A program made the translations under genes and the position numbers. Below the pieces are notes generated by a model. The model was not told where the DNA came from. It saw only the letters and a list, made by a program, of their open reading frames with translations, and ran no database searches. From SHVZ01 sp041906305 (GTDB lineage: Bacteria > Pseudomonadota > Alphaproteobacteria > SHVZ01), in assembly GCA_041906305.1 (NCBI GenBank), contig JAYRJL010000003.1:248001-312000 (forward strand): a stretch of DNA of 64,000 bases. Reading direction: 5' to 3'. Positions 1-8,614 of this stretch are shown in pieces. Each line of letters opens with the position of its first letter. Positions within the stretch are counted from its first letter, which is position 1.

Positions 1-594
1 CTCGACGCCGAGCTTCGCGAACTCGGGCGAGAAGCGCGTGAAGTGATCGATCGTCCAGGCCTCGTTCGGATCGACGATGAGCCGCGACTTCGGCGCCCCC
101 TCGCGGACCGCGCGGATGCGCGCGTCGTCGCCGTCGCCGCCGAGCTTCACCTTGAGCAGCGGCCGGTCGGCTGCCGCCGCCGCATCCGCCTTCATCTTCT
201 CAGGCGTGTCGAAGCTGATGGTGAAGGCGGTGACGACCGGCTTCGGCGCCGGCTTGCCGGCGAGATCCCAGACGCGCTTTCCCGACTTTTTCGCCTCCAG
301 GTCCCAGAGCGCGCAATCGACGCCGTTGCGCGCCGCGCCCGGCTTCATCCTGGCCTGGATCCCGGCGTGGTCGATGCCGTTCGCGATGTCGCCGGCGACG
401 CCCATGATGGTCTCGACGACGCCGTCCATCGACTCGCCGTAGCGCTTGTAGGGCACGCATTCGGCGCGGCCGACGAGGTCGCCGTCGGTGATCTCGACCA
501 GCACCACCGGCTGCTGGGTGCGGGTCTCGCGGCTGATCTTGAAGGCCCCCCGGATCGGGAAGACCTCCTGCCGCGCCGCGAGCTTCCGCGTCAT
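1..594 (-). CDS. dgcA: N-acetyl-D-glutamate racemase DgcA (enolase superfamily), 3' end cut by window edge
   Basis: Enolase-superfamily protein of the dipeptide epimerase type; the first 198 residues are visible and the C-terminal part lies outside the window. The muconate-lactonizing fold signature is clear: the KxK catalytic pair is in LLKVKLGG (K148 and K150) and the first metal ligand is in DPNEAW (D175). On sequence alone it could be an L-Ala-D/L-Glu epimerase. Its partner decides the call: the stop of the DUF1611 (DgcN) gene overlaps this start by one base, and DgcN-DgcA pairs are known in alphaproteobacteria to turn D-glutamate into L-glutamate through N-acetylated intermediates. The start ATG ends at 594. 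Family certain; substrate inferred from context. Confidence 0.82.
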   Translation of the reverse strand, partial: MTRKLAARQEVFPIRGAFKISRETRTQQPVVLVEITDGDLVGRAECVPYKRYGESMDGVVETIMGVAGDIANGIDHAGIQARMKPGAARNGVDCALWDLEAKKSGKRVWDLAGKPAPKPVVTAFTISFDTPEKMKADAAAAADRPLLKVKLGGDGDDARIRAVREGAPKSRLIVDPNEAWTIDHFTRFSPEFAKLGVE

Positions 595-1592
595 CAGCGC
601 AGCACGTCGACGATCGCGTCGACGCCGGTCCGGAGCGGATCGACCGCCGGAAGCCCGAGCTTGTCCTCGGTCTTCTTCAGCAGCTTGACCGCGTCCTTCT
701 CGGAGAGGCGCTGGGTGTTGATCGAGATGCCGACGCACTTGGCCTTGGGATTGGTCAGGCGCGCCGCCTCGACGTTGCGCTCGATGCAGTCTTCCAGGCT
801 CGGATGCTTGTAGGTCGGGAGGCCGCGCATGTGGGCGCGGCCGTGCTCGTGGCAGACCACCAGCGCGTCCGGCTGCGAGCCGTGGATCAGCCCCAGCGTC
901 ACGCCGGCATACGAGGCGTGGAACAGCGAGCCCTGACCCTCGATCAGGTCCCAGTGGTCCTTCTTGTTCTCGGGTGCCAGCCATTCGACCGCGCCGGAGA
1001 TGAAGTCGGAGACGACGGCGTCGATCGAGACGCCGCGGCCGGCGATGAAGATGCCGGTCTGGCCGGTGGCGCGGAAGTCGGCGTCCATCTTGCGGCGGCG
1101 CATCTCCTTCTCGAGCGCCAGCGAAGTGAACATCTTGCCGACCGAGCAGTCGGTGCCGACGGTCAGCAGGCGCTTGCCGGTGCGCTTCAGGCCGTTGCCG
1201 ACCGGGAACTCCCGGTCCGGACGGCGGACGTCGAACAGCGAGCGGCCGTTGGCCTTGGCGGCGGCGGCCAGCTTCGGCAGGTCGTGCAAGCTGTTGTGGA
1301 GCCCGCTCGCCACGTCCATGCCGAGCTCGACGGCCTTGACCAGGTGCTTCTCCCAGGCCGGCGGGATGAGGCCGCCGCGGTTGGCGACGCCGACCAGCAC
1401 GGTCTTCACGCCGGCCTTGGCGGCCTGGGCGATGTTCATGTCCTGGATGCCGAGATCGGCCTTGCAGCCCGGCAGGCGGAACTGGCCCTTGCACCATTCC
1501 GGACGCCAGACGTTGACGCCGTTGGCGGTCTTGGCGGCGAGCTGGTCGGCGGCATCGCCGAGGAACAGAAGGTACGGATGCCTGATCTTCAC
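594..1592 (-). CDS. dgcN: D-glutamate N-acetyltransferase DgcN (DUF1611 family)
   Basis: Cytoplasmic DUF1611 protein of 332 residues, the usual length. It carries a P-loop-like GTDCSVGK motif near residue 145, followed by the DUF1611 segments TGQTGIFIAG and DLIEGQGSL. Members paired with DgcA are reported to N-acetylate D-glutamate in the DgcN-DgcA pathway that feeds D-Glu into L-Glu. I chose a GTG start at 1592 because GGGGGGACC lies just upstream and the protein then begins VKIRHPYLLFLGD; an upstream start would add 14 poorly conserved residues. It is cotranscribed with dgcA, with a one-base TGATG overlap, and divergent from the DUF924 gene. Confidence 0.82.
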   Translation of the reverse strand: MKIRHPYLLFLGDAADQLAAKTANGVNVWRPEWCKGQFRLPGCKADLGIQDMNIAQAAKAGVKTVLVGVANRGGLIPPAWEKHLVKAVELGMDVASGLHNSLHDLPKLAAAAKANGRSLFDVRRPDREFPVGNGLKRTGKRLLTVGTDCSVGKMFTSLALEKEMRRRKMDADFRATGQTGIFIAGRGVSIDAVVSDFISGAVEWLAPENKKDHWDLIEGQGSLFHASYAGVTLGLIHGSQPDALVVCHEHGRAHMRGLPTYKHPSLEDCIERNVEAARLTNPKAKCVGISINTQRLSEKDAVKLLKKTEDKLGLPAVDPLRTGVDAIVDVLR

Positions 1593-1702
1593 TGGGTCCC
1601 CCCGAGGGCTGAATTGCGCGCGGATACTAGCCAAAATTCGCGGATTGGAAAGACATCAGCGCATGGACAGGATGCCGCGCCCGGCGGCATGATCCGCGCC
1701 CC

Positions 1703-2281
1703 ATGAGCACGGTCAAAGACGTCCTCCACTTCTGGTTCGGCGCGCCGGGAACGGCGATCTGCGGGAGCTTCCGCGAAGCCTGGTTCAAGAAGGACCCGGC
1801 GTTCGACGACGAGATCCGCCGCCACTTCCTCGGCACCACCGAAGCCGCGGCGCGCGGCGAGCTCGACCGCTGGCTCGGCGATCGCGAAGGCGCGCTCGCC
1901 CTCGTGGTGCTGCTCGACCAGTTCCCGCGCAACCTCTACCGCGGATCGCCCAAGGCCTTCGCCGCCGATCCCAAGGCGCGCGAGGTGGCGTCCACGGCGA
2001 TCGAGCGCGGCTTCGACATGCAGTGCCTCTCCTGCGAGCGCATGTTCTTCTATCTGCCCTTCGAGCACAGCGAGCTTCTCGCCGACCAGGAGCGCTCGGT
2101 GGATCTGTTCAGGCGGCTGGCCGAGGACGATCCGTCGCGCGCCGGCATCGTCCCCTACGCGCTCCGGCACCAGGAGATCATCCAGCGCTTCGGCCGCTTC
2201 CCCCACCGCAACGAGGCGCTGGGACGCGAGAGCACCGAGGACGAGATCGCCTTCCTGAAGGAACCGATGTCGTCGTTCTGA
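1703..2281 (+). CDS. DUF924 family protein
   Basis: Soluble 192-residue protein of the DUF924 family, an alpha-helical TPR-like fold of unknown biochemical role. The N-terminus VLHFWFG, the central LVVLLDQFPRNLYRG segment and the FFYLPFEHSE segment are the conserved family blocks. Length is normal for the family. It stands alone on the plus strand, divergent from dgcN with 110 bases between the two starts, and is followed by the gamma-glutamyltransferase gene after about 140 bases. No ligand or partner can be read from the sequence. Confidence 0.85.
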   Translation: MSTVKDVLHFWFGAPGTAICGSFREAWFKKDPAFDDEIRRHFLGTTEAAARGELDRWLGDREGALALVVLLDQFPRNLYRGSPKAFAADPKAREVASTAIERGFDMQCLSCERMFFYLPFEHSELLADQERSVDLFRRLAEDDPSRAGIVPYALRHQEIIQRFGRFPHRNEALGRESTEDEIAFLKEPMSSF

Positions 2282-2420
2282 AGCACCAGCGGCGCCCTGC
2301 GCTCGGCCTCATGGAGTGAGGCTCCGCCCTGGCCGTTTGCCGGGCTCCGGGCGAAGGAGTAACCTCCCCAACCGTCAGGGTACCCCTTAAATTCCCGCCC
2401 CCCTCCTCCCGGGAGCTTCC

Positions 2421-4229
2421 ATGTTCACCACCCGCCCCGAGATTCTCGGCACCTATGGCGTCGTCGCCTCCACGCATTGGCTGGCAAGCGCCACCGGCAT
2501 GGCGATCCTGGAGAAGGACGGCAACGCGTTCGACGCCGCCTGCGCCACCGCCTTTGTGCTGCAGCTGGTCGAGCCGCACCTGAACGGTCCCGGCGGCGAG
2601 GTGCCGATCATCCTGCACGACGCCAAGAAGAAGGCGACGCGGGTTCTCTGCGGCCAGGGCACGGCGCCAGCCAAGGCGACGATCGCGCATTACAGGAACC
2701 TCGGGCTCGAGATCGTGCCGGGCACCGGCTTCCTCGCCGCGACCGTTCCCGGATCCTTCGATGCCTGGATGCTGATGCTCCGCGACTACGGCACCAAGAC
2801 CGTGCGCGACGTGCTCTCGCCGGTGATCGCGATGGCCGAGCGCGGGTATCCGCTGGTCGCCCGCATCCCGGCGGCGATCGAGGGCGTGGTCGATCTCTTC
2901 ACCAAGGAATGGAAGAGCTCGGCCGCAGTGTATCTCCCGGGCGGCAACGTGCCGAAGACCGGGAGCCTGTTCCGCAATCCCGACATGGCCGCAACATATC
3001 GGCGGATCATCAAGGAGGCCGAGGCCGCCGGCGGCGACCGCGTGAAGCAGATCGAGGCCGCGCGTGCCGCCTGGTACAAGGGCTTCGTCGCGGACGCGAT
3101 CGACAGGTTCGTCCGCACCGAGTCGATGGACACCTCCGGCCGCCGCAACGCCGGCGTGCTGACCGGCGACGACATGGCGAAGTGGCAGGCGACGTACGAG
3201 GAGCCGCTCGCCTACAGGTACGGCCGCTACGACGTCATGAAGTGCGGCCCCTGGAGCCAGGGCCCGGCCTTCCTGCAGCAGCTGGCGATCCTCAAGCATC
3301 TCGGCATCGAAGATACCGATCCCACTGGCCCCGACTTCGTCCACAAGGTGGTCGAGGCGGCGAAGCTCGCCTTCGCCGACCGCGAGGCCTTCTACGGCGA
3401 TCCGAACTTCGTGAAGGTGCCGATGGAGCACCTTCTCAGCGACACCTACAACGCCGAGCGCGCCAAGCTGGTCGGCGACCGCGCCTCGCTCGAGCTCCGC
3501 CCCGGCAAGGTCTCGGGGTTCGACAACCGCGTCGACTATGCGCTTGCCGCATCCCAGATCCGCCCGAAGGACTTCGATGCGATCCTCGGCATCGGCGAGC
3601 CGACGATGGCGAAGGACAAGCAGCCGCTGCACATGCGCGGTGCCGCCGCCGGCGACACCTGCCATGTCGACGTGATCGACCAGTGGGGCAACATGGTCTC
3701 GGCGACGCCGTCGGGCGGCTGGCTGTCGTCCTCGCCGGTGATCCCGGGCTTCGGCTTCCCGCTCTCGACCCGCGGCCAGATGTTCTGGCTCGACGACACC
3801 GCGCCGAACCGGCTCGAGCCCGGCAAGCGGCCGCGCACGACGCTGACGCCCTCCTTCGCGCACCGAGACGGCGAAGCCTACATGCCGTTCGGCACGCCAG
3901 GCGGCGACCAGCAGGACCAGTGGCAGGTCATGTTCTTCCTGCACCACGCCCATCACGGCATGAACCTGCAGCAGTCGATCGACTGCCCGGCGTTCCATAC
4001 CGAGCACTTCCCGAGCTCGTTCTATCCGCGCGGCGCAAAGCCCGGAAAGGTCGTCATGGAGGGCCGCTTCCCCAAGGAGACGATCGAGTCCCTGAAGGCG
4101 CGCGGTCACGACGTCGACGTCGGTCCGGACTGGAGCGAAGGCCGCCTCTCGGCCGCGGCCAAGGACGGCGAGATCCTGAAGGCCGCCGCCAACCCGCGCG
4201 GCATGCAGGGCTACGCGATCGGCCGCTGA
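2421..4229 (+). CDS. Gamma-glutamyltransferase family protein
   Basis: Ntn-hydrolase of 602 residues, full length for gamma-glutamyltransferase. It should cleave itself before a catalytic threonine and hydrolyse or transfer gamma-glutamyl groups, for example from glutathione. The N-terminal large-subunit block (GNAFDAACATAFVL, HLNGPGGEVPI) is intact. The cleavage site is GDTCHVDVID with the nucleophile at T413, followed by the substrate loop SGGWLSSSP. No signal peptide is visible, which is unusual because many relatives are periplasmic; members of this branch are often uncharacterised cytosolic enzymes. It has its own start with GGGAGCTTCC upstream and is closed by a strong hairpin terminator. 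Confidence 0.88.
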   Translation: MFTTRPEILGTYGVVASTHWLASATGMAILEKDGNAFDAACATAFVLQLVEPHLNGPGGEVPIILHDAKKKATRVLCGQGTAPAKATIAHYRNLGLEIVPGTGFLAATVPGSFDAWMLMLRDYGTKTVRDVLSPVIAMAERGYPLVARIPAAIEGVVDLFTKEWKSSAAVYLPGGNVPKTGSLFRNPDMAATYRRIIKEAEAAGGDRVKQIEAARAAWYKGFVADAIDRFVRTESMDTSGRRNAGVLTGDDMAKWQATYEEPLAYRYGRYDVMKCGPWSQGPAFLQQLAILKHLGIEDTDPTGPDFVHKVVEAAKLAFADREAFYGDPNFVKVPMEHLLSDTYNAERAKLVGDRASLELRPGKVSGFDNRVDYALAASQIRPKDFDAILGIGEPTMAKDKQPLHMRGAAAGDTCHVDVIDQWGNMVSATPSGGWLSSSPVIPGFGFPLSTRGQMFWLDDTAPNRLEPGKRPRTTLTPSFAHRDGEAYMPFGTPGGDQQDQWQVMFFLHHAHHGMNLQQSIDCPAFHTEHFPSSFYPRGAKPGKVVMEGRFPKETIESLKARGHDVDVGPDWSEGRLSAAAKDGEILKAAANPRGMQGYAIGR

Positions 4230-4251
4230 GCGATCCAGGCTGAAACAGAAA

Positions 4252-4280
4252 GGGCCGCTCCCGAGGAGCGGCCCTTTTCG
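4252..4280. terminator. Bidirectional intrinsic terminator between convergent genes
   Basis: A perfect 10-bp stem, GGGCCGCTCC and GGAGCGGCCC with a CGA loop, is followed by TTTTCGTTT on the plus strand. On the minus strand the same stem is followed by TTTCTGTTTC. It sits between the convergent gamma-glutamyltransferase and RidA genes and can serve both. Confidence 0.88.
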
Positions 4281-4296
4281 TTTCGACGTCGCCGAT

Positions 4297-4860
4297 CTAG
4301 CGGCGCGACTTCTTCTTCGCCTTCTTGGCGGCCTTCCGCGCCGGCGCTTTCTTCGCCGTCTTCTTGGCGGCTTTCTTGGCTGCCTTCTTCGCCGGAGCCT
4401 TCTTCGCGGCTTTCCTCGCCGCCTTCTTCGAAGCCTTTCGGGCCGGCGCCGAAGCGGATGCGCGCGGGGCGGCGACGGCCTGCGCGGCGATCGCCTCGAT
4501 CTCGACCAGGTACTGCGGGCCGGCCAGGGCCTGGATCACCGCCAGCGTCGAGGCCGGCTTGAAATCCCCGAACACGCGGTTGCGCGCCGCACGGAAGGCG
4601 GCGAGGTCGCCCGGGTTGATGATGTAGGAGTTCACCTTCACCAGGTCCTTGAGGCCCATGCCGTTGGCCTCGAGGATCGCGACGATGTTGCGGCAGACCT
4701 GCTCGGTCTGCGCCTCGACGCCTTCCTTGAGCACGCCGTCGGGGCTCATGCCCACCTGGCCCGAGATGTAGAGGATCCGAGATCCCGGCGGGATCTCGAC
4801 CGAGTGGCTGTAGGCGCCGATCGGCGGCGCGACGCTGGTCGGATTGTTGGCGCGATTCAT
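4297..4860 (-). CDS. RidA family protein with a lysine/alanine-rich histone-H1-like C-terminal tail
   Basis: Residues 1 to about 130 form a RidA/YjgF domain (ISGQVG, the NIVAILEANGMGLKDLVKVNSY helix and strand, FGDFKPASTLAVIQALA). This family hydrolyses reactive imines and enamines such as 2-aminoacrylate. The last roughly 55 residues are almost entirely Lys, Ala, Arg and Pro in AKK/PAKK repeats, like the tails of bacterial histone-H1-like and some HU proteins. Such tails usually bind nucleic acid, so a DNA- or RNA-associated RidA is inferred. The ATG at 4860 has a GGGGGAGG ribosome binding site. It lies 14 bases downstream of the serine hydrolase gene, same strand. The usual RidA arginine (FR in RNRVF) should be checked for activity. 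Confidence 0.85.
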   Translation of the reverse strand: MNRANNPTSVAPPIGAYSHSVEIPPGSRILYISGQVGMSPDGVLKEGVEAQTEQVCRNIVAILEANGMGLKDLVKVNSYIINPGDLAAFRAARNRVFGDFKPASTLAVIQALAGPQYLVEIEAIAAQAVAAPRASASAPARKASKKAARKAAKKAPAKKAAKKAAKKTAKKAPARKAAKKAKKKSRR

Positions 4861-4874
4861 GTGGGCCTCCCCCT

Positions 4875-6530
4875 TTACTTGACGCGTTTGAAGACGAGAT
4901 TGCGACAACGGTTGCTGGACAGCACGAGCGCCGTGACTTTGCCTGAACGGTTGCGCTCGAAGCGGGCAGTCGGCTTCGACGTCCACTGCATGTGCGGCAC
5001 GCTATAGCGGAAAGTATCCGCCATCACCGCTTCCATCTTGGTCCACGGCTCCGGATTGGCATGGCCGACCGCGAGCGTGATGCCGAGATCCTTGCCTCTG
5101 ACCGACACTTCATGCGTGCCGCCGGTCTCGGCGCAGGCGTAGCGGCCGGCGTATTCCTTGAGCTTCGCCAATCCCGTCTTCATCGGCGCCGGCTCCCAGG
5201 TCATGGGCAGGCCGCCGTCGAGCATGCCGGCGAACTTCTTCGGCTGCCCCTTGCCGTCCGGGATCGGGCCGATATCGATCAGGAAGTGGCCGCCGGTGGT
5301 CGAGAAGCGGCCGTCGCCGGATGGCTCCAGCTTCTCCTCGCCGCCGAGCGTGGCGGCGGAGAGCTGGCCGTCCTTGACCTTGAGATCGAGCGAATAGCCG
5401 GTCGCCTTGTCGACATAGGTGCCGGCGAGGCGCTCGATGCCGGCCGGCGTCTTCGGCGCCGGCTTGGCGCGATCGCCCAGCACGATGCCGCCGATCTGGC
5501 GCGAGAGCTGATAGGCCTGCGTGTCCTCGCGGTTGGAGAGGATGATCATGCCGAGATCGATCTCGGGAAAGCGCATGAAGTGGATCTTGAAGCCCGGCAG
5601 GCTGCCGCCGTGGCCGAGCGTCCTGAGGCCGCGATAGGGCACGGTGGTGAGGCCGAGGTTGTAGTCGAGCACGCGGCCGTTGGTGAGTTTGCCAGGCTGC
5701 AGCAGGTCGTCGAGCAGACCCTTGCGGAACGGCCCGCCGTCGCGGAACGCCTGGTGCCACTTCAACATGTCCGCGAGGCACGAGACGATGCCGCCCGAGC
5801 CCGAGTAGTTCATGCCGTAGACGCCGCGGCGCGGCTTGCCGGCAGAATCGAACCAGTAGCCGGTCGCCATCTCCATATCGACCTCGGTCTGGTCCTCGGC
5901 GAGACGGCTGTGCGTCATGCCGAGCGGACCGAAGATGCGGCGCTGGAACACCTCGCCGAGCGATGCCTTCTCCTTCCGCTCGATCGCGACCTGCACGAGA
6001 CGGTAGTTGGTGTTGCAGTAGGAGACCTGGCGGCCAGGCGGGAAGTTCAGCGTCTCCAGCCGGCAGGAGAGATCCATCAGCTGCTCGGCGCGGACCTGCG
6101 TCGTGGTCATGCTGCCGGAGACCGTCATCGACTCGCCGAGGTCGCGCACGCCGCTGGTCATCGTCAGCATCTGGCGGATCGAGACCTGCCTGGCCCACGG
6201 CTTCAGCTCCGGGATGTGCCTGGCGATCTTGTCGTCGAGCTTGAGCTTGCCCTCGTCCTGCAGCATCAGCGCCACGGTGCAGAGGAAGTGCTTTGTGACC
6301 GAGGCGAGACGATAGCGTGTCGTCGGCGTCGCCCTGATGCCGTGCTCGATCACGGCCTCGCCGTAGGCGCGCTGGTGGACGACCTTGCCGTCCTTGATCA
6401 CGGCGATGATCCCGCCCGGTGTCGCCGGCTTGTCCCAATGGGCGAACAGCCTGTCGATCGCTTCCGAATACGCGCCGCGCACCTCGTCCCTGCCCGCGCT
6501 CCCGGGCGCGAGTTTCAGCGCAACGGACAT
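4875..6530 (-). CDS. Serine hydrolase, class C beta-lactamase-like
   Basis: Protein of 551 residues with a penicillin-binding/beta-lactamase fold in the first about 350 residues and a lipocalin-like C-terminal extension. The catalytic S77-V-T-K80 motif is in RLASVTKHFL, the second motif is YCNTN, and the HGG motif is in LGHGGSLPGF. Enzymes of this group cleave esters or D-amino-acid amides rather than antibiotics in most cases; the substrate here is unknown. No signal peptide is seen. The start is well supported by GGAGGAATTC directly upstream. It is related in architecture to the serine hydrolase at 47.7-49.3 kb. It lies downstream of gluconokinase on the same strand. Confidence 0.85.
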   Translation of the reverse strand: MSVALKLAPGSAGRDEVRGAYSEAIDRLFAHWDKPATPGGIIAVIKDGKVVHQRAYGEAVIEHGIRATPTTRYRLASVTKHFLCTVALMLQDEGKLKLDDKIARHIPELKPWARQVSIRQMLTMTSGVRDLGESMTVSGSMTTTQVRAEQLMDLSCRLETLNFPPGRQVSYCNTNYRLVQVAIERKEKASLGEVFQRRIFGPLGMTHSRLAEDQTEVDMEMATGYWFDSAGKPRRGVYGMNYSGSGGIVSCLADMLKWHQAFRDGGPFRKGLLDDLLQPGKLTNGRVLDYNLGLTTVPYRGLRTLGHGGSLPGFKIHFMRFPEIDLGMIILSNREDTQAYQLSRQIGGIVLGDRAKPAPKTPAGIERLAGTYVDKATGYSLDLKVKDGQLSAATLGGEEKLEPSGDGRFSTTGGHFLIDIGPIPDGKGQPKKFAGMLDGGLPMTWEPAPMKTGLAKLKEYAGRYACAETGGTHEVSVRGKDLGITLAVGHANPEPWTKMEAVMADTFRYSVPHMQWTSKPTARFERNRSGKVTALVLSSNRCRNLVFKRVK

Positions 6531-6597
6531 GAATTCCTCCCTGGAACGAAGGCGTCAGGACGACGCCCGAGGATCGTGCCCGCTGGCCGTGCGGGCG

Positions 6598-7092
6598 TCA
6601 AACGCCGACGGCGTCTCGCAGCGTCCGGATCAGCTCGGCCGGCGGCTTGTGGATATCGAGCACGATCGCGCCCTTGGGTTCCTCCAGGGTCGCGAACTGG
6701 CTCGGCAGCAGGGTCGACGGCATGTACTCGTGACGACGGGAGGCGACGCGCGATCCGACCAGGTCCTGCGCGCCCTTGAGGTAGGCGAAGGCGACCTCCG
6801 CCCTGCCGCCGGACAGCCGCTCGCGATAGGCCTGCTTGAGCGCCGAGCACGCGAGGATGGTCGGGCGATCGGCGGCGATCCACTCGCCGATCGCCTTGGC
6901 GAGCGCATCCAGCCAGGGACGCCGGTCGTCGTCGTTCAGCGGCTCGCCGCGCCGCATCTTCTCGACATTGGCTTGCGGGTGCCAGCGGTCGCCTTCCTCG
7001 AAGGCCCACCCGGTGGCCTCGGCGAAGCCCCGGCCGACCGTGGTCTTGCCGGAGCCCGAGACGCCCATGAGCACGACGACCTTGATCGTCAC
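6598..7092 (-). CDS. gntK: Gluconokinase
   Basis: P-loop kinase of 164 residues that phosphorylates D-gluconate to 6-phosphogluconate. The Walker A motif GVSGSGKTTVG is at residues 9-19, followed by the GntK-type blocks EEGDRWHPQANVEKM, LNDDDRRPWL and ACSALKQAYRERL. Length is exactly typical. Its start overlaps the stop of gnd by four bases (ATGA), so product and user of 6-phosphogluconate are translated together. Cytoplasmic. Confidence 0.92.
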   Translation of the reverse strand: MTIKVVVLMGVSGSGKTTVGRGFAEATGWAFEEGDRWHPQANVEKMRRGEPLNDDDRRPWLDALAKAIGEWIAADRPTILACSALKQAYRERLSGGRAEVAFAYLKGAQDLVGSRVASRRHEYMPSTLLPSQFATLEEPKGAIVLDIHKPPAELIRTLRDAVGV

Positions 7093-8468
7093 GACCAGTC
7101 CGCGTGATGGGTGCCGGGCTTGTCGACCCGCTCGAAGCCGTGGCGGCCGAAGCCGTCGCGCAGTGCCTGGATCATCGAGGTCGCGCCCTTCGCCGTCCGC
7201 ATCGCATCAAGATATGAGAGCGACGAGGCGAGCACGGGTGCGGCGATGCCCTGTGAGGCGGCGAAGGCGACGGTGCGTCGCCAGGCCGGCTCGCAGGCGG
7301 CGATGGTCTCAGCGAAAGCCGGCGACGCCAGAAGATGCGGCAGCTCGGGCTCCGCCGAATAGGCGGCCGTGATGTCGGTCAGGAACCTGGCCCTCAGGAT
7401 GCAGCCGGCCTGCCAGACGCGCGCGGCGCGGCCGAGGTCCCTGACCCACCCATGCGCGGCGGCGCCGGCCCGGATCAGCTGGAAGCCCTGGGCGTAGCAG
7501 ACCAGGGTCGCGGCGAAGAGCGCGTCGCCGAGATCGGCGCGTGCTTTCGCATCGCCCGTCTTCGCCGGCGCGCCGAGGCGATCGGCGACGGACTTGCGCT
7601 CGGGCGCACCCGAGAGCGTGCGCGCGAACACCGCCTCGGCGAGCGTCGGCACGGCGACGCCCAGCGACATCGCCGCCTCGATCGCCCAGCTGCCCGTCCC
7701 CTTCATGCCGGCGCGGTCCGAGACCACGTCGAGCAGCGGCTTGCCGGTCTCGCCGTCGCTGCGGCCGAGGATGTCTTCCGCCAGCTCCAGGAGATATGAG
7801 GCGCGGTTGCCGGCGGCCCAGCCCGCCGCCTCCTTCTTCATCTCGGGATAGGAAAGTCCGAGGCCGCGCTGCAGGATCTGCGTCGCTTCCGCGATCGCCT
7901 GCATCACGCCGTACTCGATGGCGTTGTGCGCCATCTTGACGAAGTGCCCGCCGGCGTCGGGCCCGAACCAGTCGGCGCAGGCGCTGCCGTCGTCGGCGCG
8001 CGCGGCGATCGGCTCCAGCCAAGAGCGGATGCGCTGGTAGGCGGCTTCGGTACCGCCCGCCATCATCGCCGGGCCGCGACGCGCGCCCTCTTCGCCCCCC
8101 GAGACACCGAGGCCGACGAAGTCGATCCCGTCCTTGGCGAGTTCGACGGTGCGACGCTGCGTGTCGCGCCATTCGGAGTTGCCGCCGTCGACGACGATGT
8201 CGCCGCGTTCGAGATGCGGCCGCAGATCGGCGATCGCCGACTCGACCGGCCGGCCGGCGTTGACCATCAGCAGGACGGCGCGCGGCTTCGGCAGCTTGCC
8301 GAGCAGGACGCCGAGGCTGGGCACGACGACGAGCCGCATATCCTCGGCCGCATGCGACCGCGCCGCAGCATCGCGGTCGTAAACCACGACCGTCACGCCG
8401 CGGTCCGCGAGGTTCTGCGCGAGCGCCCGGCCCATGACGCCGGCGCCGATGAGGCCGAGTGTGATCAT
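7089..8468 (-). CDS. gnd: 6-phosphogluconate dehydrogenase (decarboxylating)
   Basis: NAD(P)-dependent enzyme of 459 residues converting 6-phosphogluconate to ribulose 5-phosphate in the pentose phosphate pathway. The Rossmann motif GLIGAGVMGRALAQNLADRG opens the protein; the substrate block GVSGGEEGARRGPAMMAGG and catalytic-lysine block HFVKMAHNAIEYGVMQ are intact, and the all-helical C-terminal domain is complete. The C-terminus is slightly short compared with the enterobacterial enzyme. It is first in the gnd-gntK-hydrolase-RidA series and diverges from the CBS-domain gene across a 146-bp region with ordered repeats. Confidence 0.92.
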   Translation of the reverse strand: MITLGLIGAGVMGRALAQNLADRGVTVVVYDRDAAARSHAAEDMRLVVVPSLGVLLGKLPKPRAVLLMVNAGRPVESAIADLRPHLERGDIVVDGGNSEWRDTQRRTVELAKDGIDFVGLGVSGGEEGARRGPAMMAGGTEAAYQRIRSWLEPIAARADDGSACADWFGPDAGGHFVKMAHNAIEYGVMQAIAEATQILQRGLGLSYPEMKKEAAGWAAGNRASYLLELAEDILGRSDGETGKPLLDVVSDRAGMKGTGSWAIEAAMSLGVAVPTLAEAVFARTLSGAPERKSVADRLGAPAKTGDAKARADLGDALFAATLVCYAQGFQLIRAGAAAHGWVRDLGRAARVWQAGCILRARFLTDITAAYSAEPELPHLLASPAFAETIAACEPAWRRTVAFAASQGIAAPVLASSLSYLDAMRTAKGATSMIQALRDGFGRHGFERVDKPGTHHADWS

Positions 8469-8522
8469 TCGTTAACGTGGTTAAACCCTATCGTCCGCCC
8501 GCGCAAGCAATCGCCTTCGCCC

Positions 8523-8570
8523 TTGCGAAACGCCGCTGCGAAATCGCGATTGCGAAGTCGCAATGCGAGA
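8523..8570. promoter_or_regulatory. Phased TGCGA repeats and palindrome between gnd and CBS gene
   Basis: TGCGA occurs at 8524, 8537, 8551 and 8564, spaced 13, 14 and 13 bases on the plus strand. The third copy forms a perfect 16-bp palindrome, ATTGCGA-AG-TCGCAAT, at 8549-8564. The stretch lies in the divergent intergenic region, between the starts of gnd (8468) and the CBS gene (8615), where an operator would be expected. No regulator can be named. Confidence 0.4.
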
Positions 8571-8614
8571 CGACCATCTTGCGGACGGTGCCGATCGGGC
8601 GAGAAAATTCATCC

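Noticed and set aside
2178..4109. Long open frame antisense to the gamma-glutamyltransferase gene
   Set aside because: High G+C content leaves long empty antisense frames; the translation is low-complexity Arg/Ala/Gly/Val text without any domain, while the sense strand is a complete enzyme.
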